A stretch of 64,000 nt of DNA from Acidiphilium rubrum (GTDB lineage: Bacteria; Pseudomonadota; Alphaproteobacteria; Acetobacterales; Acetobacteraceae): NCBI RefSeq assembly GCF_900156265.1, contig NZ_FTNE01000021.1:1-64000 (forward strand), read 5' to 3'. The notes below the pieces were generated by a model. That model had not been told where the DNA came from. It saw nothing but the letters and a program-made list of their open reading frames with translations, and did no database searches. Numbering within the stretch: position 1 is the first letter of the stretch; the number at the start of each line of letters is the position of its first letter. Shown piece after piece: positions 1-9,098 of this stretch. Position numbers and translations under genes: made by a program.

Positions 1-320
1 TACCGCGCAGGGTCGGTCATAACCTCCTGCTGCGTCTGAGCACACGCAAGCCGGACGTGCTGCGCTTCCTGTCCAACCCGGCCGTGCCGTTCACCAACAA
101 TCTTGCCGAGCGCGATGGCCGGATGATGAAGCTGCGCCAAAAAATCTCCGGCGGCTTCCGCGCTGTAACCGGCGCCGAGGACTTCGCCGTTATCCGCTCG
201 TTCTTCTCGACCGCCAAAAAACAGCAATGGGACGTGCTGAACGCAATCAATGCGCATCCAAACGTCCTAATCGCCCAACTCAAATTGGCCTGATCCCGGT
301 CAAAAGACCTGGGCAGTTAC
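1..320 (+). mobile_element. IS66-family insertion sequence, right end (left part outside window)
   Basis: The left edge holds the 3' end of an IS66-type transposase, followed by about 27 bp that end in CAGTTAC at 314-320. Read from outside inward, the terminus starts GTAACTGCCC, and GTAA is the usual outermost tetranucleotide of IS66 elements. Directly outside it (from 321) begins half of the AT-rich hairpin repeat seen elsewhere in the window, so the element seems to have inserted into such a repeat. IS66 elements make 8-bp target duplications; the left copy lies outside the window, so the boundary at 320 is inferred. Confidence 0.7.
3..293 (+). CDS. IS66 family transposase, C-terminal fragment (5' end cut by window)
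   Basis: The open frame enters from the left edge (frame starting at base 3) and ends with TGA at 291-293. The visible residues carry the IS66 C-terminal signature: RVGHNLLLRL, then VPFTNNLAERDGRMMK, QKISGGFR and FAVIRSFFSTAKKQ. The glutamate in NNLAERD is the third acidic residue of the DDE catalytic triad. About 96 residues are present of a protein usually near 500 aa. An internal ATG at 57 exists but is not a plausible start because the conserved frame continues upstream of it. Whether the full copy is intact cannot be judged here. Confidence 0.9.
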   Translation, partial: PRRVGHNLLLRLSTRKPDVLRFLSNPAVPFTNNLAERDGRMMKLRQKISGGFRAVTGAEDFAVIRSFFSTAKKQQWDVLNAINAHPNVLIAQLKLA

Positions 321-338
321 CTTTTTTGCAAAAAAGAA
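321..338. repeat. Half copy of the AT-rich hairpin repeat, interrupted by IS66
   Basis: CTTTTTTGCAAAAAAGAA is one hairpin of the recurrent AT-rich repeat (compare 14626-14641). It begins at the inferred outer end of the IS66 element, so the rest of the repeat would lie left of the window. It sits between the IS and the 3' end of prfC. Confidence 0.6.
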
Positions 339-354
339 CGCCTTGCTTTGCCTT

Positions 355-1929
<1,575 letters not shown>

Positions 1930-1974
1930 CGCTGTGTTATAGCAACCGGGGGCGGCAATGTGTAGGGAAAGCCA

Positions 1975-3060
1975 GTGACCCCTGCCCGCTTCGTCAGTGC
2001 CGATATCTATCGTGAGCCGATTGCGGTGCCGCCGCATCCGCTGGCGACCTTGCGCGCGCCGCTGGCGGAGGATTTGGCGCGGGCGATGGGGTGGTTGGGG
2101 GATGGGCAGTTCGTCGCTGCACCGCTCGCGGATCGGCGCGCGTTGGAGCGGTTTCACGCACCCGATTATATCGATGCGCTGATGCGGGCGGAGGCGGAGC
2201 AAGGGTTGCCGGATGACCTGCGGACGCGGTTTCGGATCGGGGCGGATGCGAACCCGATTCACCCGGCGGTGTACCGGCGGCCGGCGACCTCGGCCGGGGG
2301 CGCGATGCTGGCGGCGGCGCTGACGGCGGATGGTGGGGTGGTGCAGGTGCCGGGTGCGGGCAATCATCACGCCTGGCCGGCGCGGGCGAGCGGGTTTTGC
2401 TACATCAACGACGCGGTGCTGGGGATTCTGGCCTGGCTCGATCAGGGGCTGCGGCGGGTGGTGTACCTCGATCTGGATGCGCATCACGGCGATGGGGTGG
2501 AGGCCGCGTTTGCGGAAGATACGCGGGTGCTGACCATCAGCGTGCATGAAGCCGGGCGATGGCCGCGCACGGGCATCGCGACGGATACGGCGCGCGGGGT
2601 GATCAATTTTCCCGTGCCGGAAGGGTTCAACGATGCGGAGCTTGGCTGGGTGATGGCGCGCGCGATCGTGCCGATGATCGAACGGTTCCGCCCTGAGGCG
2701 ATCATGCTGCTGCCGGGGGCGGATGCGCTGGCTGATGACGCGATGAGCCGGTTGGCGCTGTCGAACCACGGGTTATGGGCGGCGGTGGCGGCGGTGCGGC
2801 CTCTGGCGCCGCGCCTGATGGTGCTGGGCGGCGGCGGCTATAATCCCTATGCGCTGGCGCGCGCCTGGGCGGGGATCTGGGCGGTGCTGAACGATGTTCC
2901 AATCCCCGCAACCCTGCCGCCGGCGGCCTTGGACGTTCTGGCCGGGATACGCTATTTTCGGGGCGCGGCGCGGCCGCGACCGGCGCATTGGTTGACCGCG
3001 CTGGCCGATCCGCCGCAAGACTTGGCGGTGCGGCCGGCGGTTCGGGCGCTGGCCGCCTGA
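1975..3060 (+). CDS. Histone deacetylase family protein (AcuC/acetylpolyamine amidohydrolase type)
   Basis: A 361-residue zinc-dependent deacetylase of the arginase/deacetylase fold; in bacteria these act on acetyl-lysine or acetylpolyamines. Active-site elements are visible in order: the charge-relay His pair in GNHHAWPA, the zinc ligands Asp and His in YLDLDAHHGDGV, the third zinc ligand in LPGADALADD, and the transition-state Tyr in GGGGYNP. The start is GTG at 1975, preceded by AGGGAAA. It is divergent from prfC (45 bp between starts) and probably cotranscribed with the DUF192 gene 16 bp downstream. The substrate cannot be told from sequence. Confidence 0.9.
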   Translation: MTPARFVSADIYREPIAVPPHPLATLRAPLAEDLARAMGWLGDGQFVAAPLADRRALERFHAPDYIDALMRAEAEQGLPDDLRTRFRIGADANPIHPAVYRRPATSAGGAMLAAALTADGGVVQVPGAGNHHAWPARASGFCYINDAVLGILAWLDQGLRRVVYLDLDAHHGDGVEAAFAEDTRVLTISVHEAGRWPRTGIATDTARGVINFPVPEGFNDAELGWVMARAIVPMIERFRPEAIMLLPGADALADDAMSRLALSNHGLWAAVAAVRPLAPRLMVLGGGGYNPYALARAWAGIWAVLNDVPIPATLPPAALDVLAGIRYFRGAARPRPAHWLTALADPPQDLAVRPAVRALAA

Positions 3061-3076
3061 ATTTTGGAGTGGATCG

Positions 3077-3562
3077 ATGAAGCGACTAACTGGATTTGTG
3101 CTGACTTGCGTGGTGATCGGCGGTATCGGCATCGCCCACGCCGATAATGAAATCACCGGGCCGCAGAAGCCGCTGGCGACCGAAACGCTGACCATCGTCA
3201 ATCAGCACGGCAAGCGCTTCACCTTCAAGGTGGAACAGGCGATGACGCCGCGCCAGCAGGAAATCGGCCTGATGTTTCGCAAAACCATCGCGGCCGACCA
3301 AGGCATGATCTTTCCCTGGAACCCGCCGCAGGTCTCCGAAATGTGGATGAAAAACACCCTCGCCCCGCTTGATATGGTGTTCATCGGGCCACACGGCACC
3401 ATCCGCCACATCGCCAATCAAACCGTGCCGGAGAGCCTGCGGGTGATTTCGAGCCACGTGCCGGTCGCGGCAACCCTGGAATTGCAGGGCGGCATCACCG
3501 CCAAGGACGATATCGACGTGGGGGACAAAGTGATCGGCAAGCAATTCGGCGATGACAAGTAA
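3077..3562 (+). CDS. DUF192 domain-containing exported protein
   Basis: The 161 residues start with a Sec-type signal peptide (MKRLTGFVLTCVVIGG... ending near AHA-D at about residue 22), followed by one DUF192 domain: ELTPRQQEIGLMFR-like core, GMIFPW, WMKNTLAPLDMVFI and the late aliphatic segment AATLELQGG. DUF192 proteins are small periplasmic beta proteins of unknown function. An AGTGGATCG region precedes the ATG. It follows the deacetylase gene by 16 bp, so it probably shares its transcript, and it is followed by tRNA-Pro. Confidence 0.9.
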   Translation: MKRLTGFVLTCVVIGGIGIAHADNEITGPQKPLATETLTIVNQHGKRFTFKVEQAMTPRQQEIGLMFRKTIAADQGMIFPWNPPQVSEMWMKNTLAPLDMVFIGPHGTIRHIANQTVPESLRVISSHVPVAATLELQGGITAKDDIDVGDKVIGKQFGDDK

Positions 3563-3606
3563 GTTGCTTGCGCTGAAGCCGCACCCGGCATAGGAAGCGG
3601 ATCATT

Positions 3607-3680
3607 CGGGGCGTGGCGCAGCCTGGTAGCGCGCTTGTTTTGGGTACAAGAGGCCCCCGGTTCGAGTCCGGGCGCCCCGA
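3607..3680 (+). tRNA. tRNA-Pro (anticodon TGG)
   Basis: A complete cloverleaf is seen. The acceptor stem CGGGGCG (3607-3613) pairs with CGCCCCG (3673-3679), with discriminator A. The anticodon stem CTTGT/ACAAG encloses the loop TTTGGGT, so the anticodon is TGG. The T arm has CCCGG TTCGAGT CCGGG. CCA is not encoded. Confidence 0.97.
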
Positions 3681-3699
3681 TGCTTTACGAGGAACCGAT

Positions 3700-4011
3700 A
3701 TGAACCGCGCCCGCATCTATTTGCCGCCGAAAACCGCCATGCAGTCCGGCTGGGCAAAAACCCACCGCTGGGTGCTGGAATTCGAACCCGCCATGGCGAA
3801 AACCATCGACCCGCTGATGGGCTGGACCGGCTCCGCCGATATGCTCGCAACCGAGGTGCGCCTGTCGTTCGATACACGCGACGAAGCCATACGCTACGCC
3901 GAACGCCACGGCATCGCCTACGACCTCGAAATCCCCACCGAACATACCCGCAAACCCAAAGCCTACGCCGATAACTTCAAGTTCGACCGCCGCGCCAACT
4001 GGACCCATTGA
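3700..4011 (+). CDS. NDUFS4-like NADH dehydrogenase (complex I) accessory protein
   Basis: The 103 residues match the ETC complex I conserved-region family (mitochondrial 18-kDa subunit NDUFS4), found in alphaproteobacteria. The characteristic run is ARIYLPPKTAMQSGWAKTHRW, then W-GSADM...VRLSFDTRDEAIRYAERHGI, and the basic-aromatic tail KAYADNFKFDRRANWTH. It would sit on the peripheral arm of complex I on the cytoplasmic side. The ATG at 3700 follows GAGGAACCGAT. It lies between two tRNA genes and is not linked to other nuo genes here. Confidence 0.93.
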   Translation: MNRARIYLPPKTAMQSGWAKTHRWVLEFEPAMAKTIDPLMGWTGSADMLATEVRLSFDTRDEAIRYAERHGIAYDLEIPTEHTRKPKAYADNFKFDRRANWTH

Positions 4012-4046
4012 CGCCAATCACACCACCAGCAATTGATCCCAGCAAC

Positions 4047-4123
4047 GGCCCCGTAGCTCAACTGGATAGAGCACCCGCCTTCTAAGCGGGATGTTGCGTG
4101 TTCGAGCCACGCCGGGGTCGCCA
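4047..4123 (+). tRNA. tRNA-Arg (anticodon TCT)
   Basis: The acceptor stem GGCCCCG (4047-4053) pairs with CGGGGTC (4113-4119), with one G-U pair. The anticodon stem CCCGC/GCGGG surrounds loop CTTCTAA, giving anticodon TCT. The T arm is GCGTG TTCGAGC CACGC. Discriminator G and an encoded CCA follow at 4120-4123. Confidence 0.96.
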
Positions 4124-4170
4124 CCCCACCGTCGTGCGAGATTGGGCGGGGTGTGGGCTCGTGAGTCAGC

Positions 4171-4365
4171 AAGGCGGGGGGCTTTGCCCCCTCGACCCCC
4201 ACTAAGGGCGGAGCCCTTAGAACCCGCTAGTTTTAGGCAAGGGGAGGGCGCTGCCTCGGTGGTTCCGTCGATCTGGCCTGGGTCGCCCTCCCCTTGCCTA
4301 AAACTAATGGATTTTAAAGGCTCCGCCTTTAACGGGGTCCAGGGGCAGAGCCCCTGGCCTTGCTT
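4171..4365. repeat. GC-rich long palindromic repeat, copy 1 (core in orientation opposite to copies 2 and 3)
   Basis: The element is about 195 bp. Arm A carries small hairpins GGGGGCTTTGCCCCC and TAAGGGCGGAGCCCTTA. Then a 24-bp inverted repeat (4227-4250 and 4284-4307, 23 of 24 matching) encloses a 33-bp core (4251-4283). Arm B carries TAAAGGCTCCGCCTTTA and CAGGGGCAGAGCCCCTG. Similar copies lie at 33882-34073 and 51457-51647. Compared with those, the core here is inverted relative to the arms. It sits between tRNA-Arg and the 3' end of zwf, a convergent gap, so it may act as a bidirectional terminator. Confidence 0.95.
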
Positions 4366-4392
4366 GCTCCCAGGCCACCACCCCACCCAATC

Positions 4393-5853
4393 TCACGCGA
4401 TGGTGGTTTGGCCGCGCCAGGCGCGTTCGAACGGCAGGCGCCAGGCGTGGGGGGCGATGAGTTGGTGGATGGATTTTGGGCCCCATGAGCCGGGTTCGTA
4501 GAGGCGGACGGGTGGGGGGGATTCCATCAGGGGTTTGGACACGTCCCACAGGCGTTCGATGCCTTCGGCGGTGGTGAACAGGGTATGATCGCCGCGCATG
4601 GCGTCGAGGATGAGGCGTTCGTAGGCTTCGAGCACTTCGCTGACCAGGCCGGTGTCGTGCATGGCGAACTGGAGCGAGAGTTTATCGAGTCGCATGCCGG
4701 GGCCGGGGCGTTTGCCGTAGAAGGAGAGCGACATTTTGGAGGCGTCGGCGAGGTCGAAGGTGAGGTGATCGGGGCCTTGCGCGCCGACGCCGGAGCCGGC
4801 GGGGAACATGCTTTTGGGTGGTTCGCGGAAGGCGATGGAGATGATGCGCTGGCCTTCGGCGAGGCGCTTGCCGGTACGCAGAAAGAACGGCACGCCGGCC
4901 CAGCGCCAGTTATCGATCAGGCATTTCAGGGCGATGAAGGTTTCGGTGTCGGATTCCCGATCGACGCCGTCTTCGGTGCGGTAGGAGGTATATTGGCCGC
5001 GTACGACGTTGCGCGGCTCGATCGGCAGCATGCTGCGGAAGACCTTGTTTTTTTCCTCGCTGATCGGTGCCGGTTCGAGGGCGGTGGGCGGTTCCATGGC
5101 CATGAAGGCGAGGATCTGGAACAGATGGGTGACGACCATGTCGCGGTAGGCGCCGGTCTGTTCGTAGAAGCCGGCGCGCTTGCCGAGGCCGAGGGTTTCC
5201 GGCACGTCGATCTGGACGTGATCGATGAAGTTGCGGTTCCAGATCGGCTCGAACAGGCCGTTGCCGAACCGGAAGGCGAGGATGTTCTGGGCGGGTTCCT
5301 TGCCGAGGAAATGGTCGATCCGGAAGATCTGATCTTCGGTGAAGACTTCGTGCAGGCGGGCGTTCAGCAGGACCGCGCTGGCGAGATCGGTGCCGAACGG
5401 TTTTTCCATGATGATGCGCGAGCGTTCGACCAGGCCGGCTTCGGCGAGCAGGCGGACGGCCGGCAGCGCGGCGTTGGGCGGCACGCTGAGGTAGTGCACG
5501 CGCTGGGCTTCGGCGCCGAGGCTTTGCTCCGCGCGCAGCACGGCGTTGCGCAAGGATTCGGGGCCGGCGGCGAGGGTGACGTAGTCGAGCGTTGCGGCGA
5601 ACGCGGTCCAGGCGGCATCGGCGACGGGGCGGCTCGAAAATTCGCGGAGCGATTCACGGGCGATGACGCAAAAGCCATCGGCGTCGATATCATCGAGCGA
5701 GACGCCGATGATCCGGCAGCCGGGGATGAAGCCGGCGCTGCAGAGCTGAAACAGGCCGGGCAGCAGCTTGCGGCGCGAGAGATCGCCGGTGGCGCCGAAC
5801 AGCACGACGATCTGCGGCCGGGCGGGACCGACGCCCGGGGGGATCGGCCTCAT
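4393..5853 (-). CDS. zwf: Glucose-6-phosphate 1-dehydrogenase
   Basis: It oxidises glucose 6-phosphate to 6-phosphogluconolactone with NAD(P)+, the entry to the pentose phosphate and Entner-Doudoroff routes. The protein has 486 residues, usual for the family. The Rossmann motif VLFGATGDLSRRKLLPGL is near the N terminus, the substrate-site stretch EKPFGTDL follows, and the catalytic His lies in RIDHFLGKE. ATG at 5853 (MRPIPPG) was chosen because it places the nucleotide-binding motif at residue 17; a GTG at 5931 would add 26 unconserved residues. No pgl, edd or gnd gene is adjacent. It converges with tRNA-Arg across the GC-rich repeat. Confidence 0.95.
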   Translation of the reverse strand: MRPIPPGVGPARPQIVVLFGATGDLSRRKLLPGLFQLCSAGFIPGCRIIGVSLDDIDADGFCVIARESLREFSSRPVADAAWTAFAATLDYVTLAAGPESLRNAVLRAEQSLGAEAQRVHYLSVPPNAALPAVRLLAEAGLVERSRIIMEKPFGTDLASAVLLNARLHEVFTEDQIFRIDHFLGKEPAQNILAFRFGNGLFEPIWNRNFIDHVQIDVPETLGLGKRAGFYEQTGAYRDMVVTHLFQILAFMAMEPPTALEPAPISEEKNKVFRSMLPIEPRNVVRGQYTSYRTEDGVDRESDTETFIALKCLIDNWRWAGVPFFLRTGKRLAEGQRIISIAFREPPKSMFPAGSGVGAQGPDHLTFDLADASKMSLSFYGKRPGPGMRLDKLSLQFAMHDTGLVSEVLEAYERLILDAMRGDHTLFTTAEGIERLWDVSKPLMESPPPVRLYEPGSWGPKSIHQLIAPHAWRLPFERAWRGQTTIA

Positions 5854-6243
5854 CGTGTGGCGCCTGTGCGGCGCGCGGAAATACGGTGGGGTGGGGTGGG
5901 GTCGAGCATCGTTTCGGTCATCCTTTGCCACGTTGCGCCGCAGCAGAGACTCCCGTTATTTCGCGGCGAGGTCAAGGAAGGGGGTCGGGCGCGGCGGATT
6001 GCGGCAGTGTAGCGCGCGTTCGTTTATAAAATACAAATGCGCGCGGTCATGCCCGCGGCCATTTACGGGGATCGCCATATTTGTCACACAAGCGACCCTG
6101 TATTCATCCGGTTGCGATATAGACTCTTCACTTATCGCGTTTGATTTGCGACTATATCGATAGAGGCTCGGCCGATGGCGTGACGGCGGGCTGGGGTTGC
6201 GCGTCGGAACCCATAAGGATCATGCCGTAAGGGAGACCGTTCA
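5854..6243. other. Divergent intergenic region between zwf and a lipoprotein gene
   Basis: About 390 bp with no convincing gene. It separates the leftward zwf from the rightward lipoprotein gene and must hold their promoters. The part from 6020 to 6165 is clearly AT-richer than its surroundings, as expected of promoter DNA. I could not pick a confident -35/-10 pair. A good ribosome-binding site (AAGGGAG, 6229-6235) lies just before the lipoprotein ATG. Confidence 0.5.
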
Positions 6244-6774
6244 ATGAAATTATCCGCACGCTACGGGGTTGTCGCCGCGTTGCTGGCTCTCGCCGGTTGT
6301 TCGACGACCGCGCAAGGACCGCAGTCGAGTTCGTTAACGCCGCAGGACCTCAACTTCATCACCACCGCCTATCAACTGGTTCATTTCGATCTGAATGCCT
6401 GCACTTTCGTGCAGAAAAACACGCTGGAGCCGCAGGTTGTGCCGGTGGTCAACAAAATCTGCGCCGACGCCATGGAATACGCGCCGAAAATCCGCGCCCA
6501 GGCTGCCGAGAACAACGTGAGCCTGCCCAACACGCTGCCGACGGAGTTGAAGGCGCAGCTGGTCACGCTGAATTACCGGCCGCAGCCGAATTTGTCGGTC
6601 GCTTTCATCCGCGATCAAATATCGAGCCATGAAAGCGCGCTGGCCGTGTTCCAGGACGAGGCTCAGAACGGCGTGAACCCGACGTTCAAGCAAGTGGCGG
6701 CGCAAACCGCACCGCTGGTCGAGCAGAACCTGAAAATGCTGCGCGCGGCGCTGCCCGAAGGCACCGGCGAGTAA
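6244..6774 (+). CDS. DUF4142-like lipoprotein
   Basis: The 176 residues begin with a lipoprotein signal peptide; the lipobox is LAGC, with Cys at residue 19. The rest is mostly helical and resembles the DUF4142 ferritin-like domain: an N-terminal helix with TAYQLVHFDLNACTFVQKN, a central IRAQAAENNVSLPNTLPTELKAQL, and a C-terminal helix FIRDQISSHESALAVFQDEAQNG...TFKQVAAQTAPLVEQNL. The function of the family is unknown; members are periplasmic or outer-membrane-anchored. It is a single gene with its own terminator. Confidence 0.75.
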   Translation: MKLSARYGVVAALLALAGCSTTAQGPQSSSLTPQDLNFITTAYQLVHFDLNACTFVQKNTLEPQVVPVVNKICADAMEYAPKIRAQAAENNVSLPNTLPTELKAQLVTLNYRPQPNLSVAFIRDQISSHESALAVFQDEAQNGVNPTFKQVAAQTAPLVEQNLKMLRAALPEGTGE

Positions 6775-6781
6775 TCCGAAG

Positions 6782-6820
6782 CCGGCGACCGGGCCGCCCG
6801 GTCGCCGGTTGATTACGTTT
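6782..6820 (+). terminator. Strong hairpin terminator after the lipoprotein gene
   Basis: A perfect 12-bp stem (6782-6793 with 6797-6808) and a 3-base loop are followed by TTGATTACGTTT. It starts 7 bp after the lipoprotein stop codon. The gene on the other side, gltX, converges on it, so it may serve both, though the T-rich tail is only on the rightward side. Confidence 0.75.
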
Positions 6821-6845
6821 GGGCGTGTGGTCCCGGCCGCGCAGC

Positions 6846-8246
6846 CTATTCCGCGAGCACCGCGAAGACCCGGCGCTCGACCTCGTGCTGGCCGAGCGCC
6901 TGCATCACGGCGTCGATCGGCGGGCTGGTGGTGCTGCCGGTCAGGGCGGCGCGCAGCGGTTCGGCGACCTTGCCGAGTTTTTTATCGATCGATGCGGCGT
7001 AGGCGACCATGGCGGCGTAGAGGGTCGGGGCGGTGTAGTCGGTTTTGGCAAAATCGAGCAGCAGCGCCGAAAGATCGTCGCGCGCGTCCTCGGTGATCAG
7101 GGCGGTCGCCTTGGCGGTGAAGGGCAGCGGCACGTCACGCACCAGGAACATCGCGGATTCGGCGAGTTCCACAATGGTCCGGGCGCGTTCCTGCAAGCGC
7201 GGCATCATTTCCGCGATGCGCCCGGCGGCGATGGTGCCGATCGGGCCGCCGGTATCGGCTTCGATGCGGTCGATCACCAGTTTGGTCAGCCGGTCGGGTT
7301 CGGCGGCGCGCACCCAGACGGCGTTGACCTGGAGCAGCTTGGCGTAGTCCATTTTCGCCGCCCCGCGCCCGACGCCGCTGAGGTCGAACAAGCGGATCTG
7401 ATCCGCGCGCGACAGGATTTCGGCATCGCCATGCCCCCAGCCGAGCCGGAGCAAATAGTTGCACAGCGCCTCGGGCAAATAGCCGTCGTCGCGGAACTGC
7501 AAGGTCGAGACGGCGCCGTGGCGTTTGGAGAGCTTGCCGCCATCCGGCCCGTGGATCAGCGGCAGATGGCCGAATTCCGGCCGCGTCCAGCCCATCGCGT
7601 CGAAAATCTGCACCTGGCGGAACGTGTTGGTCATGTGATCGTCGCCGCGGATGACATGGGTGATCGCCATGTCGTGATCATCGACCACGACGGCGTGCAG
7701 ATAGGTCGGCGTGCCGTCCGACCGCACCAGGATCATGTCGTCGAGTTCGGTGTTCTGCACCCGGATTTCGCCTTTGACCAGATCGCGCACGATGGTCTCG
7801 CCGGTACGCGGCGCCTTGAGGCGGATGACCGGATCGATGCCGGCCGGCGCTTCGGACGGATCACGATCGCGCCAGCGGCCATCGTAGCGGAAGGGTTTTT
7901 TCGCGGCATCGGCCTCGGCGCGCATCGCGGCGAGTTCCTCGCGCGAGCAGTAGCAGCGATACGCGGTGCCGGCCGCGATCATCGCCTCCGCGACCTCGAT
8001 ATGGCGCGGATAACGGGTCGATTGGAACACCGGCGGCGCATCCGGCGTGATGTCGAGCCAGGCCAGCACGTCAAAGATCACCTGCGTCGCTTCGGGCGTG
8101 CTGCGCGCGGTATCGGTATCCTCGACGCGCAGCAGGAAGTCGCCGCCGTGGTGGCGGGCGAACAGGAAGTTGAACAGCGCGGTGCGGACGCTGCCGATAT
8201 GCAGCATGCCGGTGGGCGAAGGGGCGAAGCGAACGCGAATTGTCAT
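6846..8246 (-). CDS. gltX: Glutamate--tRNA ligase
   Basis: Class I aminoacyl-tRNA synthetase that charges tRNA-Glu. The 466 residues fit the bacterial family. The HIGH-type motif is in FAPSPTGMLHIGSVRTALFNFLFARHHGG near residue 9, and the KMSKS-type loop is KLSKRHGA near residue 240. The C-terminal helical anticodon-binding part ends with GSTTSPPIDAVMQALGQ. Many alphaproteobacteria carry two GltX paralogues; which one this is cannot be told. It lies 24 bp downstream of the HAD hydrolase gene and may be the last gene of that leftward group. Confidence 0.95.
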   Translation of the reverse strand: MTIRVRFAPSPTGMLHIGSVRTALFNFLFARHHGGDFLLRVEDTDTARSTPEATQVIFDVLAWLDITPDAPPVFQSTRYPRHIEVAEAMIAAGTAYRCYCSREELAAMRAEADAAKKPFRYDGRWRDRDPSEAPAGIDPVIRLKAPRTGETIVRDLVKGEIRVQNTELDDMILVRSDGTPTYLHAVVVDDHDMAITHVIRGDDHMTNTFRQVQIFDAMGWTRPEFGHLPLIHGPDGGKLSKRHGAVSTLQFRDDGYLPEALCNYLLRLGWGHGDAEILSRADQIRLFDLSGVGRGAAKMDYAKLLQVNAVWVRAAEPDRLTKLVIDRIEADTGGPIGTIAAGRIAEMMPRLQERARTIVELAESAMFLVRDVPLPFTAKATALITEDARDDLSALLLDFAKTDYTAPTLYAAMVAYAASIDKKLGKVAEPLRAALTGSTTSPPIDAVMQALGQHEVERRVFAVLAE

Positions 8247-8270
8247 GCGCTGCGCGGTATCACGGTTTGC

Positions 8271-9098
8271 CTACCAGATGAACCCCGGCAGAATCGCGAC
8301 AGGGTCGAGCATCGCCTGCGCGCAGTCGCGGCGCGCCTGTTCCGGGCTGGCGACGTGAATTCCGGTCAACACCAGCACGGAGGCGATGCCGGCGGCTTTC
8401 GCGCCCGCGATATCGGTGCGCAGCGAATCGCCGAACGCAATGCTGCGATCGCGCGCGGTGCCGAGCAGGTCCAGCGTGGGCGCATAGACCGCCGGGTCCG
8501 GCTTGCCGCGCCAGATCACCCGCCCGCCCCAGGACTCGTAGCGCTGGGCCAGCAGCCCGGCACAGACGATGCGCCGGCCGTCGCGGATCACTTCGAGGTC
8601 GGGGTTGGCGCACACCATCGGCAGGCCGGCCTTCAGTGATTCCGCCAGCAGCCCGTCGAACGCGGCGGAATCGTCCTGCGCGGCCAGATCATCCGGGCCG
8701 GTGTTCAGCATGAAATCGGCATCGGCCGGTACGCTCACCTCAATCAGGTCGAGCCCCTCGAACAAATTGCGGTCGCGCGCGGGGCCGAGATGCACGAAGC
8801 GCGCGCCGAGCGATACGAAATCCGGATCGGCGCGGGTCGCCAGCGCGCGCCGCACCACCTCGCCGCTGGTCACCACGCCGTCATAAGTGCCGGGCGCGAT
8901 GCCCATTTCACCCAGCGACGCGGCAACGGCGGCCGCCCGGCGCGGCGCGTTCGAGAGAAACACCACCCGCTTGCCCGCCGCCCGCAGCGCCGCCAGTGCT
9001 GCGATCACGCCGGGATAGGGCCGCACCCCGTCGTGCACCACGCCCCAGAGATCAACGATGAACCCATCATAGCCAGCGGCCAGATCGGCGATGCTCAT
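8271..9098 (-). CDS. HAD-IIA family sugar-phosphatase-like hydrolase
   Basis: The 275 residues form a HAD superfamily subclass IIA phosphatase (NagD-like). The motif I region reads FIVDLWGVVHDG, with Asp as nucleophile and Trp in place of the second acidic residue, as in the TIGR01459 subgroup. Motif II is VFLSNAPRR, motif III sits near the RGKPDP segment, and motif IV is FGDSLRTDI. The ATG at 9098 overlaps the pyrD stop codon (ATGA), so the two are translationally coupled. The substrate is unknown; nucleotide or sugar phosphates are typical for relatives. Confidence 0.88.
   Translation of the reverse strand: MSIADLAAGYDGFIVDLWGVVHDGVRPYPGVIAALAALRAAGKRVVFLSNAPRRAAAVAASLGEMGIAPGTYDGVVTSGEVVRRALATRADPDFVSLGARFVHLGPARDRNLFEGLDLIEVSVPADADFMLNTGPDDLAAQDDSAAFDGLLAESLKAGLPMVCANPDLEVIRDGRRIVCAGLLAQRYESWGGRVIWRGKPDPAVYAPTLDLLGTARDRSIAFGDSLRTDIAGAKAAGIASVLVLTGIHVASPEQARRDCAQAMLDPVAILPGFIW

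Noticed and set aside
4091-4501. Open frames across the GC-rich palindrome beside tRNA-Arg
   Set aside because: They are repeat translations with no similarity between copies in reading frame use.
6111-6165. A sigma70-type promoter before the lipoprotein gene
   Set aside because: TTGCGA and TATCG-like words occur but no pair has acceptable spacing, so no promoter was called.
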